Positions 1 through 8,109 of a stretch of DNA of 64,000 nt are shown piece after piece. The stretch comes from Xanthobacter aminoxidans (GTDB lineage: Bacteria > Pseudomonadota > Alphaproteobacteria > Rhizobiales > Xanthobacteraceae), in the NCBI RefSeq assembly GCF_023571765.1, contig NZ_JAMJXC010000016.1, positions 62,001 to 126,000 of the forward strand, written 5' to 3'. Every line of letters begins with the position of its first letter. Within the stretch, counting starts at the first letter, position 1. The position numbers and the translations under genes are program-made. The notes under the pieces are model-generated. The model was not told the origin of the DNA. It made no database searches and saw only the letters and a program-made list of their open reading frames with translations.

Positions 1-11
1 GAGAAACGCCC

Positions 12-1079
12 ATGAAGGCCGCCCGCTTCCACGCCAAGCGCGACGTGCGCGTCGAGGACATCAGCGAACCGCCCGCCCCCGGCCCCCGCCAGGTCGTCAT
101 CCGCAACAGCTTCTGCGGCATCTGCGGCACCGACCTGCACGAATACGCCGCCGGACCCATCTTCATCCCGACCGACCCGCATCCCTACACCGGCGCGAAG
201 CTGCCGCAGGTGCTGGGCCATGAATTTGGCGGCACCGTCGTCGCCATCGGCAGGGAGGTGACGAACGTGAAGGTGGGCGACCGGGTTTCGGTGCAGCCCA
301 TGGTGTCGCCGCGCGACGACTATTTCGGCACGCGCGGCCTCTACCAGCTCTCCGAGAGCCTCGCCATCATCGGCCTCGGCTGGCAATGGGGCGGCATGGC
401 GGAATACGCGTTGGTGAACGACTACAACGTCTTCGCCATGCCGGATTTCGTCAGCGACGAGCAGGCGGCGCTGGTGGAGCCCACGGCGGTCACCGTCTAT
501 GCCGCCGAGCGTGGCGGGGTGAAGCCGGGATCGAGCGTGCTGGTCACCGGTGCCGGACCCATCGGGCAGTTGCAGGTGCTGGCGGCGCGGGCGGCGGGGG
601 CGACGCAGATCTTCCTCTCCGACACCAACGACAACCGCCTCGCCATGGCGCGGGCCATCCTGCCTGATGTCATCACCCTCAACCCCAAGCGGGACGCGGT
701 GGCCGATGCCATCCGCGACCAGACCGAGGGCCATGTGGGCGTGGACGTGGCGCTCGAATGCGTGGGCGCCGAGGCGGCGCTCGCCACCTGCATCGACGCG
801 GTGCGCCGGCAGGGCGTGGTGGTGCAGGTGGGGCTGCATGTGGGCAAGCCGGCGGTGGACGGCTTCACCGTCACCTTCAAGGACATCGATGTACGCGGCT
901 CGTGGTGCTACACGACCCTCATGTGGCCGAAGGTGGCGGCGCTGATCGGCAAGGGTCTGCTGCCGGCGGAAAAGGTGGTTACCCGCCGCATCCGCCTCGA
1001 CGAGGTGGTGGCAAACGGCTTTGAAGCCCTGCTCGACCCCGCCGGGCAGGAGCTGAAGATCCTCATCGACCTGCGCTGA
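12..1079 (+). CDS. Zn-dependent medium-chain alcohol/polyol dehydrogenase (butanediol dehydrogenase-like)
   Basis: 355-aa cytoplasmic MDR-family dehydrogenase, likely oxidising a secondary alcohol or polyol with NAD(P). The catalytic zinc site is visible: Cys38 in CGICGTD, His70-Glu71 in GHEFGG and Glu156 in VEPTAV; the dinucleotide loop is GAGPIG (180-185). The overall order resembles 2,3-butanediol or sorbitol dehydrogenases. Oddly, the four cysteines of the structural zinc lobe expected around residues 97-115 are missing, replaced by a stretch reading VSPRDDYFGTRGLYQLS. It precedes a cluster of SDRs and an IclR regulator, so it probably belongs to the same catabolic unit. The upstream promoter lies outside the window. 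Substrate unknown. Confidence 0.88.
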   Translation: MKAARFHAKRDVRVEDISEPPAPGPRQVVIRNSFCGICGTDLHEYAAGPIFIPTDPHPYTGAKLPQVLGHEFGGTVVAIGREVTNVKVGDRVSVQPMVSPRDDYFGTRGLYQLSESLAIIGLGWQWGGMAEYALVNDYNVFAMPDFVSDEQAALVEPTAVTVYAAERGGVKPGSSVLVTGAGPIGQLQVLAARAAGATQIFLSDTNDNRLAMARAILPDVITLNPKRDAVADAIRDQTEGHVGVDVALECVGAEAALATCIDAVRRQGVVVQVGLHVGKPAVDGFTVTFKDIDVRGSWCYTTLMWPKVAALIGKGLLPAEKVVTRRIRLDEVVANGFEALLDPAGQELKILIDLR

Positions 1080-1142
1080 GGACCGGAAGATCCGCTCCGT
1101 GACGAGGGCATCGCGCAGCTGCCTGCGCGATGCCCCGGCCGC

Positions 1143-1919
1143 TCAATAGATGCCGGTTTCCACGGCCACGCGCCGATAGCTCGCGCCAGCCGTGAAGCCG
1201 CCGTCGATCACGAAGTCCTCGCCCGTGATGAAAGCGGAGCGATCCGAGGCGAGGAACAGCACCAGCTCGGCGATCTCCTGCGGCGTGCCGCTGCGGCCCA
1301 TGGGCGTCATGCCGATCATGGGCTGAAGGTGCGGGCTCGCGGCGTTGAGGGCCGTCACCACGAGGCCGGGGCACACCGCATTCACGCGGATGCCGCGCGC
1401 GGCATATTCCATGGCGGCGCTGCGGGTAAGACCCCTCAGGCCCCATTTGCTCGCGGTGTAGGCCGGGTCGTAATGCCCGGAAAAGGCGCTGTTCGACGAG
1501 ATGTTGACGATGGCACCGCCGCCGGTCTCCTCCATCAGCGGCACCGCCGCCCGGATGCCGAGGAAGGCGCCGGTGAGGTTGACCTTGAGCACCCGCTCCC
1601 AAGCCTCCGGCTCGGTGGCGGAGACGGTGCTGCGGTTGATGATGCCGGCATTGTTGACGAGGATGTCGAGCCGCCCCTTCCAGCCGCGCACCTCTTCCAC
1701 CGCCTGATCCCAGGCCTCGGGATCTGTCACGTCGAGAGGGCGGAAGCGGGCGTCGATGCCCTCGGCCGAAAGCTCCGCCACGAACGCCTCACCCTCGGGC
1801 ACCAGCACGTCGCAGACCAGCACTGCCGCGCCTTCGCGCCCCAGACGCCGGGACTCGGCCGCGCCCTGCCCCCGCGCGCCCCCGGTGACGATGGCGACGC
1901 GCCCCTCCAGCTCCGTCAT
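1143..1919 (-). CDS. SDR family oxidoreductase
   Basis: 258-aa classical short-chain dehydrogenase. It has the nucleotide motif TGGARGQG (12-19), NNAG (89-92), a catalytic Ser at about 141-142, and YTASK with Tyr154 and Lys158. The Gln in TGxxxGQG is a mild variation on the usual Ile. It is transcribed divergently from the SDR at 2097, and the shared 177-nt gap contains one of the three TCTCAT-type palindromes (2017-2031), 97 nt before this start. It therefore probably belongs to the IclR-controlled catabolic regulon. Substrate cannot be told from sequence; FabG-like or sugar dehydrogenase are both possible. Confidence 0.88.
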   Translation of the reverse strand: MTELEGRVAIVTGGARGQGAAESRRLGREGAAVLVCDVLVPEGEAFVAELSAEGIDARFRPLDVTDPEAWDQAVEEVRGWKGRLDILVNNAGIINRSTVSATEPEAWERVLKVNLTGAFLGIRAAVPLMEETGGGAIVNISSNSAFSGHYDPAYTASKWGLRGLTRSAAMEYAARGIRVNAVCPGLVVTALNAASPHLQPMIGMTPMGRSGTPQEIAELVLFLASDRSAFITGEDFVIDGGFTAGASYRRVAVETGIY

Positions 1920-2016
1920 GTTTTTCTCCCGGCTTTATCGTTCGCGGCCGGCTGGCCTCCGGTCGCGCCTCCGCCCCCGAATACCCCTTGCCACGAATTC
2001 TAGAATAAACTAAAAA

Positions 2017-2031
2017 TCGCATAATACGAGA
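2017..2031. promoter_or_regulatory. Putative IclR-type operator, copy 1
   Basis: 15-bp imperfect palindrome TCGCATAATACGAGA in the divergent region between two SDR genes. It matches the copies at 3908-3922 and 4821-4835 (pattern TCtCAT-N3-AyGAGA). It lies 97 nt before the left gene and 65 nt before the right gene. Assignment to the IclR regulator encoded at 2863-3684 is inferred from location only. Confidence 0.55.
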
Positions 2032-2096
2032 TTAATAGTCGTTCAAGCGATCATCGGACGCGCGCGGCGCAGAATCCGGGACGGGGGAGGAACGGA

Positions 2097-2846
2097 ATGC
2101 TCGACGGGAAGGTCGCCCTCATTACGGGGGCGGGCATCGGAATCGGCCGGTGCGCAGCGGAGCTGTTCGCGCGGAACGGCGCGCGTATCGTCGTCGCCGA
2201 GATCAATGCAGAAGCGGGAGAAGAGACTGCGGCGCGCATCCATGCAGCCGGCGGCGACGCCCTGTTCGTGCGCACCGACGTGACCGACGCGGCAAGCGTG
2301 GAAGCGGCAGTTGCAACGGCGGTCGCGCACTATGGCCGGCTCGACGTGATCTACAACAATGCCGGCGGCTCCACGACCCGCGACAGCGACCTCACCCGCG
2401 CGCCAGACGACGAATTCTGGCGGGCCATGACGCTCGATCTGCACGGCACCTGGCTCGTCAGCCGTTTCGGCATTCCCGAGCTCATCAAGGCCGGCGGCGG
2501 CGCCGTGGTCAATGCAGCGTCCGTGGTGGCCCTGATGGGCTGGCCGGGCAAGGATGCCTACACCGCCGCCAAGGGCGCGGTGGCTGCACTCACCCGCTCC
2601 ATGGCCGTGGAATATGCACCCTACAATATCCGCGTGAATGCGGTGGCGCCTGGCGTCACCCGCACGCCGCGGGTGGTGGCGCAACTGGAGCAGCTGGAGA
2701 CGACCCAGCGGCTCACCGCCGCCCACCTCTTGGGCATGGTGGAGCCGGAGCATGTGGCGCAGGCGGCGCTGTTCCTCGCGTCCGATGCCTCGGGCCGGAC
2801 CACCGGGCATGTGCTGCCCGTGGACAGCGGCCTCTCCATCTCCTGA
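2097..2846 (+). CDS. SDR family oxidoreductase
   Basis: 249-aa classical SDR with TGAGIGIG (10-17), NNAG (87-90), Ser142, and YTAAK (Tyr155, Lys159). A C-terminal GHVLPVDSG motif is typical of the family. A GGGGGAGG-like Shine-Dalgarno precedes the ATG. It shares a divergent promoter region, with a palindromic operator, with the SDR on the other strand, and is followed convergently by the iclR gene 16 nt after its stop. Likely one oxidation step of the catabolic pathway encoded here; substrate unknown. Confidence 0.88.
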   Translation: MLDGKVALITGAGIGIGRCAAELFARNGARIVVAEINAEAGEETAARIHAAGGDALFVRTDVTDAASVEAAVATAVAHYGRLDVIYNNAGGSTTRDSDLTRAPDDEFWRAMTLDLHGTWLVSRFGIPELIKAGGGAVVNAASVVALMGWPGKDAYTAAKGAVAALTRSMAVEYAPYNIRVNAVAPGVTRTPRVVAQLEQLETTQRLTAAHLLGMVEPEHVAQAALFLASDASGRTTGHVLPVDSGLSIS

Positions 2847-2862
2847 CCTCTGGCGTGGCGGC

Positions 2863-3684
2863 TCACTCCACGGATGAGGCGTCCTCGGGAACGGGGCTGC
2901 GGATCTTGCGCGGGCGTGCCGCCCGCTGGGCCGGCCGCACCCCGGCCTCCCCGGCGATGGCGCTGGTGATGCGGGCAGCGAGAGTCTTGATCTCGGCCAC
3001 CAGTTCTTCCTTGCCCGCGCTCTGGAAGCGCGCCTCCGGCAGCGCGAACACCACGCTGCCGAGGACGCGCCGCTCGGCATCGAACACCGGGGCGCCGATG
3101 CCCACGAGATCGGGGATCACCTCGCCGCGCGTTATGCAGTAACCGTCGCGGCGCAGGCGCGACATGTTGGAGCGGAACTGCTCCCAGTTCTCGCCGAGGC
3201 CCGCCTCGCGCACCAGTTCCCCGTGCCAGAGCATGATGTTGCGCAGCTGGTAGGGGGTGAGGTGGGCGAGGATGGTCTTGGCCATGGCGCCGCGGAACAT
3301 GGGCATGGGGCGGCCGCGCTCGTAATATTCCGGCACCGAACGCTCGGGCCACACGATGTCGGCGCACATGACCTTGTCGCCGTAATAGCTGCACAGCATC
3401 ATATTGATGCCGAGCCGCGCGCTCACGTCCCGCATGGGCCCGCCGGCGCGGGTCAGCAGCGGGTCGGCGCGGCGCACGAGGCGGTCGAGCTCGATGATGC
3501 GCGGGCCGAGCACATAGCTGCCGCCCGTGGTGGGGGCGAGCAGGCCCGAATCGCACAGGGACTGGATGTAGCGATAAGCGGTGGCGCGGGAGGCGCCGGC
3601 CGCCTGCACGTCATCGAGCTGGATGCTCATGCGGTCCTCACCGAAAAGGTCCAGCACCTTCAGCATCTTGTCGAGACTGCTCAT
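2863..3684 (-). CDS. IclR family transcriptional regulator
   Basis: 273-aa regulator. The N-terminal 60 residues form a winged helix-turn-helix (about 5-55, with the recognition segment SRATAYRYIQSL). The rest is an IclR effector domain, with the characteristic GxxxMRDVSARLGI... start and a C-terminal region ending in basic/Pro residues. It probably senses the cluster's substrate or an intermediate and binds the three TCTCAT-type palindromes at 2017, 3908 and 4821. Its own promoter region (3685-3800) contains a different inverted repeat (3759-3794), which could mediate autoregulation. Target assignment is inference. Confidence 0.9.
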   Translation of the reverse strand: MSSLDKMLKVLDLFGEDRMSIQLDDVQAAGASRATAYRYIQSLCDSGLLAPTTGGSYVLGPRIIELDRLVRRADPLLTRAGGPMRDVSARLGINMMLCSYYGDKVMCADIVWPERSVPEYYERGRPMPMFRGAMAKTILAHLTPYQLRNIMLWHGELVREAGLGENWEQFRSNMSRLRRDGYCITRGEVIPDLVGIGAPVFDAERRVLGSVVFALPEARFQSAGKEELVAEIKTLAARITSAIAGEAGVRPAQRAARPRKIRSPVPEDASSVE

Positions 3685-3758
3685 GCAGCGTCCCTTCGGC
3701 TCGCGGCGTCATGCGCCCGAGGCGCAGCACCTGTCGCGGCATTATAGGGCCGCACGCT

Positions 3759-3794
3759 CGCGGATTGAAATTTGCGAGCAGTTTCAAATCCGCG
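3759..3794. repeat. Inverted repeat upstream of iclR
   Basis: Arms cgcggattgaaa (3759-3770) and tttcaaatccgcg (3782-3794) are complementary apart from a one-base bulge, with an 11-nt spacer. It lies 75-110 nt before the iclR start. It could be an autoregulatory operator or a hairpin; it does not match the TCTCAT palindromes. Confidence 0.5.
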
Positions 3795-3907
3795 CAGCCC
3801 ACCGTCGTTTAGGCGCCACCGCGCGGGACTGCCACCCGTCGGAGCCCTCCGGAAACCTGACCGTTGCAGGCCTGGAGCGATTGACAGACATCAAGATACA
3901 GAAATAG

Positions 3908-3922
3908 TCTCATATTACGAGA
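3908..3922. promoter_or_regulatory. Putative IclR-type operator, copy 2
   Basis: Palindrome TCTCATATTACGAGA (5 of 6 arm positions paired), 91 nt before the SDR start at 4014. TTGACA at 3881-3886 would be the -35 element, placing the palindrome over the -10/start region. Confidence 0.6.
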
Positions 3923-4013
3923 ATAATCTACAACACGGAAACGCCATGCCCCATCCAGAAAAGGCCCCCAGCCGGGCCCGCGTCACGTTTGCATGTCCTC
4001 TGGAGGGCGGCCG

Positions 4014-4757
4014 ATGACATCCCGCGCGCCTTACGATCTTTCCGGCATGCGCATCCTGCTCACGGGCGCGGCCGGCGGCATCGGGCGGGCGACGGCGCAT
4101 CTGTGCGCGCGCCTTGGCGCCGAGATGGTACTGACCGATGCGGGCGATGCGCCCGGCCTTGCGGATGAACTCGTTCGCGATCACGGCCAGACCCACACTT
4201 ACGCCGCCTGCGATGTGCGCGATCGCGCGGCGGTCGAGGCCCTGTGCCGGGACGCCGGGCCGCTGGACGCCGCAGTGCTGAATGCCGGCATCTTTCCGCA
4301 GGAGCAGTGGCTGGCCGACGATTGGGACGACCTTTTCCACGAGGTGATGGCGGTGAACGTGGCGGGGCCTGCGCACTTCGCCCGCGCCCTCGTTCCCGCC
4401 ATGAAAGCGCGGGGCAACGGCCGCATCGTGCTGCTCGGCTCGGTCGCCGCCCACACCGGCGGCACCTATGCCCATTCGCCAGTGAGCTATGCCGCCTCCA
4501 AGGGCGCGATCCACACCTTCGTGCGCTGGCTCGCACGTCGCGCCGCGCCGGAAGTGCTGGTGAATGCGGTGGCGCCCGGCTCCACCCTCACGCGCATGGT
4601 GGCGACCGCCGATCCGAAGGCGCTGGAGGCGATGCCGGTCCCGCGCTTCGGCCGACCGGAAGAGATCGCCTGGCCCATCGCCTTCCTCTGCTCCCCCGGC
4701 GCCAGCTTCGTCTGCGGTGCCATCCTGGATGTGAACGGCGGCGCCTACATGGGCTGA
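4014..4757 (+). CDS. SDR family oxidoreductase
   Basis: 247-aa SDR with TGAAGGIG (17-24), LNAG (89-92), a Ser at about 143, and YAASK (Tyr159, Lys163), ending in ILDVNGGAYMG. The start at 4014 is chosen over an in-frame ATG at 3993 because GGAGGG (4002-4007) is spaced correctly only for it. It stands between two copies of the palindromic operator, one upstream of it and one before the binding-protein gene that follows. Probably an NAD(P)-dependent step of the same pathway; substrate unknown. Confidence 0.88.
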   Translation: MTSRAPYDLSGMRILLTGAAGGIGRATAHLCARLGAEMVLTDAGDAPGLADELVRDHGQTHTYAACDVRDRAAVEALCRDAGPLDAAVLNAGIFPQEQWLADDWDDLFHEVMAVNVAGPAHFARALVPAMKARGNGRIVLLGSVAAHTGGTYAHSPVSYAASKGAIHTFVRWLARRAAPEVLVNAVAPGSTLTRMVATADPKALEAMPVPRFGRPEEIAWPIAFLCSPGASFVCGAILDVNGGAYMG

Positions 4758-4820
4758 GGGCGCGGGGCGCAGATCGTCTCGCCCCCGCCAATGCCCGCGC
4801 CGCAAACACATTGACACTAG

Positions 4821-4835
4821 TCTCATAAAATGAGA
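4821..4835. promoter_or_regulatory. Putative IclR-type operator, copy 3 (perfect palindrome)
   Basis: TCTCATAAAATGAGA is a perfect 6-3-6 palindrome, 90 nt before the binding-protein start. TTGACA at 4811-4816 directly precedes it, so the operator fills the spacer of a sigma70-type promoter, a geometry suited to repression. Confidence 0.65.
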
Positions 4836-4925
4836 TTTTTAGTTATTCGCTCTTTAAGCAGAAAACGACCTGCAGAGGCAGGCGCATTGGGCGCCCCGGC
4901 GCCCGATCATGGGGAGGAAACACAG

Positions 4926-6158
4926 ATGAAGCGCATGCTGACCCGCACCGCCCTTGCCCTGGCGGTGGGCGGCCTTTCCCTCGCGGCGACATCCGCCGCA
5001 CGGGCCCAGTTCACCGATGGCGTCGTCCGCATCGGCGTGCTCAACGACCAGAACGGCATCTATGCCGACATGGCCGGCCCCGGCTCGGTCGCGGCCGCGA
5101 AGATCGCGGTGGAGGAGATCGGCGGCAAGATCGGCAATACGCCCATCGAGATCATCGTCGGAGACCACCAGAACAAGCCGGACATCGGCCTCAACATCGC
5201 GCGCAAATGGCTGGACGTGGACGGCGTCGACATGATCGCCGACATTCCCAATTCCTCCATCTCGCTGGCGCTGGTCCAGCTGGTGAAGGAAAAGAACAAG
5301 GTGGCCGTCATCGCCACCTCCAACAGCAATCGACTGACCGGCGATTCCTGCACGCCCAACCATGTCCACTGGACGCTCGACAATTACTCCCTCGCCAAGA
5401 GCACGGCGACGGAAGTGCTGAAGTCCGGCGGCAACAGCTGGTACTTCGTGACAGTGGACTATGCCTTCGGCCACGACATGGAGCGCGAGGCAGGCCAGAT
5501 CGTGAAGAATGCCGGCGGCACCGTGGTCGGCTCCGTCCGCCATCCGCTCGGCTCGTCGGACCTCTCCTCCTTCCTGCTGCAGGCCCAGGCCTCCGGCGCC
5601 AAGGTCATCGGCTTCGCCAATTCCGGCGCCGACTTCACCAATTCCATGAAGCAGTCGGCCGAATTCGGCATCACCCAGGGCAAGCAGAAGCTGGCGGCGC
5701 TCGCCGTGTATCTCACGGACATCAAGTCCCTCGGCCTCACCAGCGGCCAGGGTCTCTATCTCAGCGAGCCGTTCTACTGGGACCTCAATGACCAGACGCG
5801 TGCCTTCGCCAAGAAATTCTCGGAGAAGATGAACGGCGCCATGCCCACCTCCTTCCAGGCGGGCGTCTATTCCGGCGTGCTCCACTATCTCAAGGCGGTC
5901 CAGGCCCTCAACAGCGATGCGGACGGTCGCGCCATCGTCGCCAAGATGAAGGAATTGCCCACCGATGACCTCGCCTTCGGCAAGGGCTACGTACGGGCCG
6001 ACGGCCGCAAGATCCATCCCATGTACCTGTTCAAGGTGAAGAGCCCGGCCGAGTCCAAGGGGCCGTGGGATCTCTACACCAAGATCGGCGAGACGCCTGC
6101 CGATCAGGCCTTCAAGCCGCTTGAGGCCGGCGGCTGCGCCCTCGTGAAGCAGAACTGA
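4926..6158 (+). CDS. ABC transporter periplasmic substrate-binding protein (Leu/Ile/Val-type)
   Basis: 410-aa Peripla_BP_6 family protein. A Sec signal peptide of about 28 residues (MKRMLTRTALALAVGG... ending ARAQ) precedes FTDGVVRIGVLNDQNG, the usual first strand of this fold. The family binds branched amino acids, aromatic acids, urea or amides. Start 4926 is chosen because GGAGG at 4913-4917 precedes it and it begins the signal peptide. No permease or ATPase genes lie beside it, so it must either use a transporter encoded elsewhere or act as a sensor ligand protein. It heads the run binding protein, cupin, FAH hydrolase, NIPSNAP. Confidence 0.9.
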   Translation: MKRMLTRTALALAVGGLSLAATSAARAQFTDGVVRIGVLNDQNGIYADMAGPGSVAAAKIAVEEIGGKIGNTPIEIIVGDHQNKPDIGLNIARKWLDVDGVDMIADIPNSSISLALVQLVKEKNKVAVIATSNSNRLTGDSCTPNHVHWTLDNYSLAKSTATEVLKSGGNSWYFVTVDYAFGHDMEREAGQIVKNAGGTVVGSVRHPLGSSDLSSFLLQAQASGAKVIGFANSGADFTNSMKQSAEFGITQGKQKLAALAVYLTDIKSLGLTSGQGLYLSEPFYWDLNDQTRAFAKKFSEKMNGAMPTSFQAGVYSGVLHYLKAVQALNSDADGRAIVAKMKELPTDDLAFGKGYVRADGRKIHPMYLFKVKSPAESKGPWDLYTKIGETPADQAFKPLEAGGCALVKQN

Positions 6159-6258
6159 GCTCGCCGGGCTGTTCCCTTCAGCGAAGCCGGGAGGCTGCGG
6201 GCTCCCGGCCGAATGCCCCGCTCAACCCGAGTCCCGCATCGATTTTCAGGAGCTGAAC

Positions 6259-6660
6259 ATGGTCGCAATCACCCCCGGCCTCGCCGGCGAGGACAGGCTC
6301 GGTCCGAAGGAGTCCCGCTACGTGGACGTGGCGAGCCTGCCGTGGAAGCCCACCCCCACCAAGGGCATCGACATGAAGATCCTCCTCCTCGACGAGGAGA
6401 CCGGGCTCATGACCGCCCTCTTCCGCTGGCAGCCCGGCACCGAGCTGCCCCGCCACGAGCATGTGGAGATCGAGCAGACCTACGTGCTCGAGGGCAGCAT
6501 CGTGGATGCGGAAGGCGAGGCGCTCTCCGGCAATTACGTCTGGCGCCCGGCGGGCAACCAGCATGTGGCCCGCTCGCCCAATGGCGCACTCGTCATCTCC
6601 ATGTTCCTGCGCCCCAACAAGTTCCTCGACGGCGATCTCGCCGGCCACGAACTCAAGTAA
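6259..6660 (+). CDS. Cupin domain protein (ChrR-like cupin)
   Basis: 133-aa single-domain cupin. Metal-binding residues are visible: His66 and His68 in PRHEHVEIEQ, Glu72, and His102 in GNQHVA. The family includes small dioxygenases, isomerases and the cupin part of anti-sigma factors; no zinc-binding ASD domain is present here, so an enzymatic role is more likely. It lies 100 nt after the binding-protein gene and 61 nt before the FAH hydrolase, and is probably cotranscribed. Reaction unknown. Confidence 0.82.
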   Translation: MVAITPGLAGEDRLGPKESRYVDVASLPWKPTPTKGIDMKILLLDEETGLMTALFRWQPGTELPRHEHVEIEQTYVLEGSIVDAEGEALSGNYVWRPAGNQHVARSPNGALVISMFLRPNKFLDGDLAGHELK

Positions 6661-6721
6661 TCCCATCGGCACGCCGGGGCGGCCGGGCTTGTCCGGCCCC
6701 GCGGCTGTGCGAAAGGCCATC

Positions 6722-7588
6722 ATGCGCATCGTCCGTTTCGAACATCAGGGCCGCATCCAGTTCGGCACGCGCCGGCAGGACGACGTCGTTCCCTTCGCGG
6801 GGCTGGCGGGAGGATCCTTCACCGCCCTTCTCGCCGCCCTGCAGGGCGCAACGCCCCTGCCCGAGGCCAATGCCATTGCGCTGGCGCAGGTGAGCCTGCT
6901 GCCGCCGGTGCCGCTCACGGGCAAGATCATCTGCATCGGCCTCAATTATGCGGACCATGCGCGCGAGGGCGGACACCCCATCCCCACCTATCCGGCTGTC
7001 TTCCTGCGCACCGCCACCTCGCTGGTCGGGCACGGGCAGCCGCTGGTGCGCCCGGCCCTGTCCGAACGCTTCGACTATGAAGCCGAGCTGGCCGTGGTGA
7101 TCGGGCGGACCGCGCATCATGTCCGCGCCGCCGATGCCCTTCAGCATGTGGCGGGCTATTCCTGCTTCAACGACGGCTCCATCCGCGATTTCCAGCGCAA
7201 GTCCACCCAGTGGACCATGGGCAAGAATTTCGACCGCTCCGGCTCCATCGGCCCAGAGCTGGTGACGCCGCAGGCGCTGCCCTCCGGCGTCGACAACCTG
7301 CGCATCGCCGCGCGGCTCAACGGCGAGACGCTGCAGGACGGTTCCACCCGCGAGATGATCTTCCCCGTGGCGAACCTCATCGAGACACTCTCCGCCGTCA
7401 TGACGCTGGAGCCCGGCGACGTGATCGCCACCGGCACGCCCGCCGGCGTCGGCTTCGCCCGCACGCCGCCGCGCTTCATGCAGGCCGGCGACCTCATCGA
7501 GATCGAGATCGAGGGCATCGGCATCCTCGCCAACACAATCGTCGATGAGGCGCCCGACGCCGCAGAGCAGGAAAGCCATCGCCCATGA
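6722..7588 (+). CDS. Fumarylacetoacetate hydrolase (FAH) family protein
   Basis: 288-aa FAH-fold enzyme. It shows KIICIGLNYADHA, the acidic metal-binding segment DYEAELAVVIG, the segment FNDGSIRDFQ, and GDVIATGTPAGVG. Members hydrolyse C-C bonds of 2,4-diketo acids, or decarboxylate/isomerise them, in sugar-acid and aromatic degradation. That fits as the final steps of a pathway using the neighbouring dehydrogenases. The start is the ATG at 6722, where family similarity begins; reading further upstream gives no family sequence. It overlaps the next gene by 4 nt (ATGA). Confidence 0.88.
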   Translation: MRIVRFEHQGRIQFGTRRQDDVVPFAGLAGGSFTALLAALQGATPLPEANAIALAQVSLLPPVPLTGKIICIGLNYADHAREGGHPIPTYPAVFLRTATSLVGHGQPLVRPALSERFDYEAELAVVIGRTAHHVRAADALQHVAGYSCFNDGSIRDFQRKSTQWTMGKNFDRSGSIGPELVTPQALPSGVDNLRIAARLNGETLQDGSTREMIFPVANLIETLSAVMTLEPGDVIATGTPAGVGFARTPPRFMQAGDLIEIEIEGIGILANTIVDEAPDAAEQESHRP

Positions 7589-7926
7589 TCGTCGAAGAGC
7601 GGATATACGTGCTCCACACCGAGGTGAACATTGCCGACTACATGGCGATCTACACCAGCGAAGGCCTACCACTGCAGCGAGAAATCCTCGGCGGCTTCCT
7701 CGGCTATTTCACCACCGAGATCGGCACCCAGAACCAGCTCGTCCACTTCTGGGCCTATGCGGACCTTGAGGAGCGTCGGAAGCGGCGCGAGAAGCTGGCG
7801 GCGCAGCCCGGCTGGCAGGCGTGCCTCGTGAAGATACGGCCCATGATCATGACCATGGAGAACCGCATCCTCGTTCCCACCGCCTTCTCCCCCTGGCCCG
7901 GCGGCAGCCCCGCCGCTGTGGGTTGA
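7585..7926 (+). CDS. NIPSNAP family protein
   Basis: 113-aa small protein with the NIPSNAP fold (ferredoxin-like alpha+beta). It begins MIVEERIYVLHTE and contains GYFTTEIG and the motif LVHFWAYADLEERRKRR typical of the family. Its start overlaps the stop of the FAH gene, so the two are translationally coupled. NIPSNAP proteins often accompany catabolic enzymes, but a biochemical role is not established. Confidence 0.85.
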   Translation: MIVEERIYVLHTEVNIADYMAIYTSEGLPLQREILGGFLGYFTTEIGTQNQLVHFWAYADLEERRKRREKLAAQPGWQACLVKIRPMIMTMENRILVPTAFSPWPGGSPAAVG

Positions 7927-8109
7927 AAACCGCACGGGACGCGGGTGCGCGACGGGATGTCTAGAGGCAAGGGCCCGTCACCGCCTCGCGCGGGAGCGCC
8001 TGACGAACCGGGCCGGGGTGCAGAAGTCCCCGCATTCTGCTCTTGAAAGACGTGTCGGCGGCTCGGCCTAAGCGTCCCCTTCATGGCGCCCCGGCCTGGG
8101 CGAGGTCGA

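Larger units (their letters stand above)
3685..4013. other. Divergent intergenic region between iclR and an SDR gene
   Basis: 329 nt without a convincing gene. It holds a long inverted repeat near iclR (3759-3794), a candidate -35 TTGACA (3881-3886) for the rightward SDR, and an operator palindrome (3908-3922) lying where the -10/+1 of that promoter would be. This arrangement fits repression. Confidence 0.6.

Noticed and set aside
4830-4925. N-terminal extension of the binding protein from an ATG at 4830
   Set aside because: That ATG lies inside the perfect operator palindrome, and the signal peptide with GGAGG begins at 4926.
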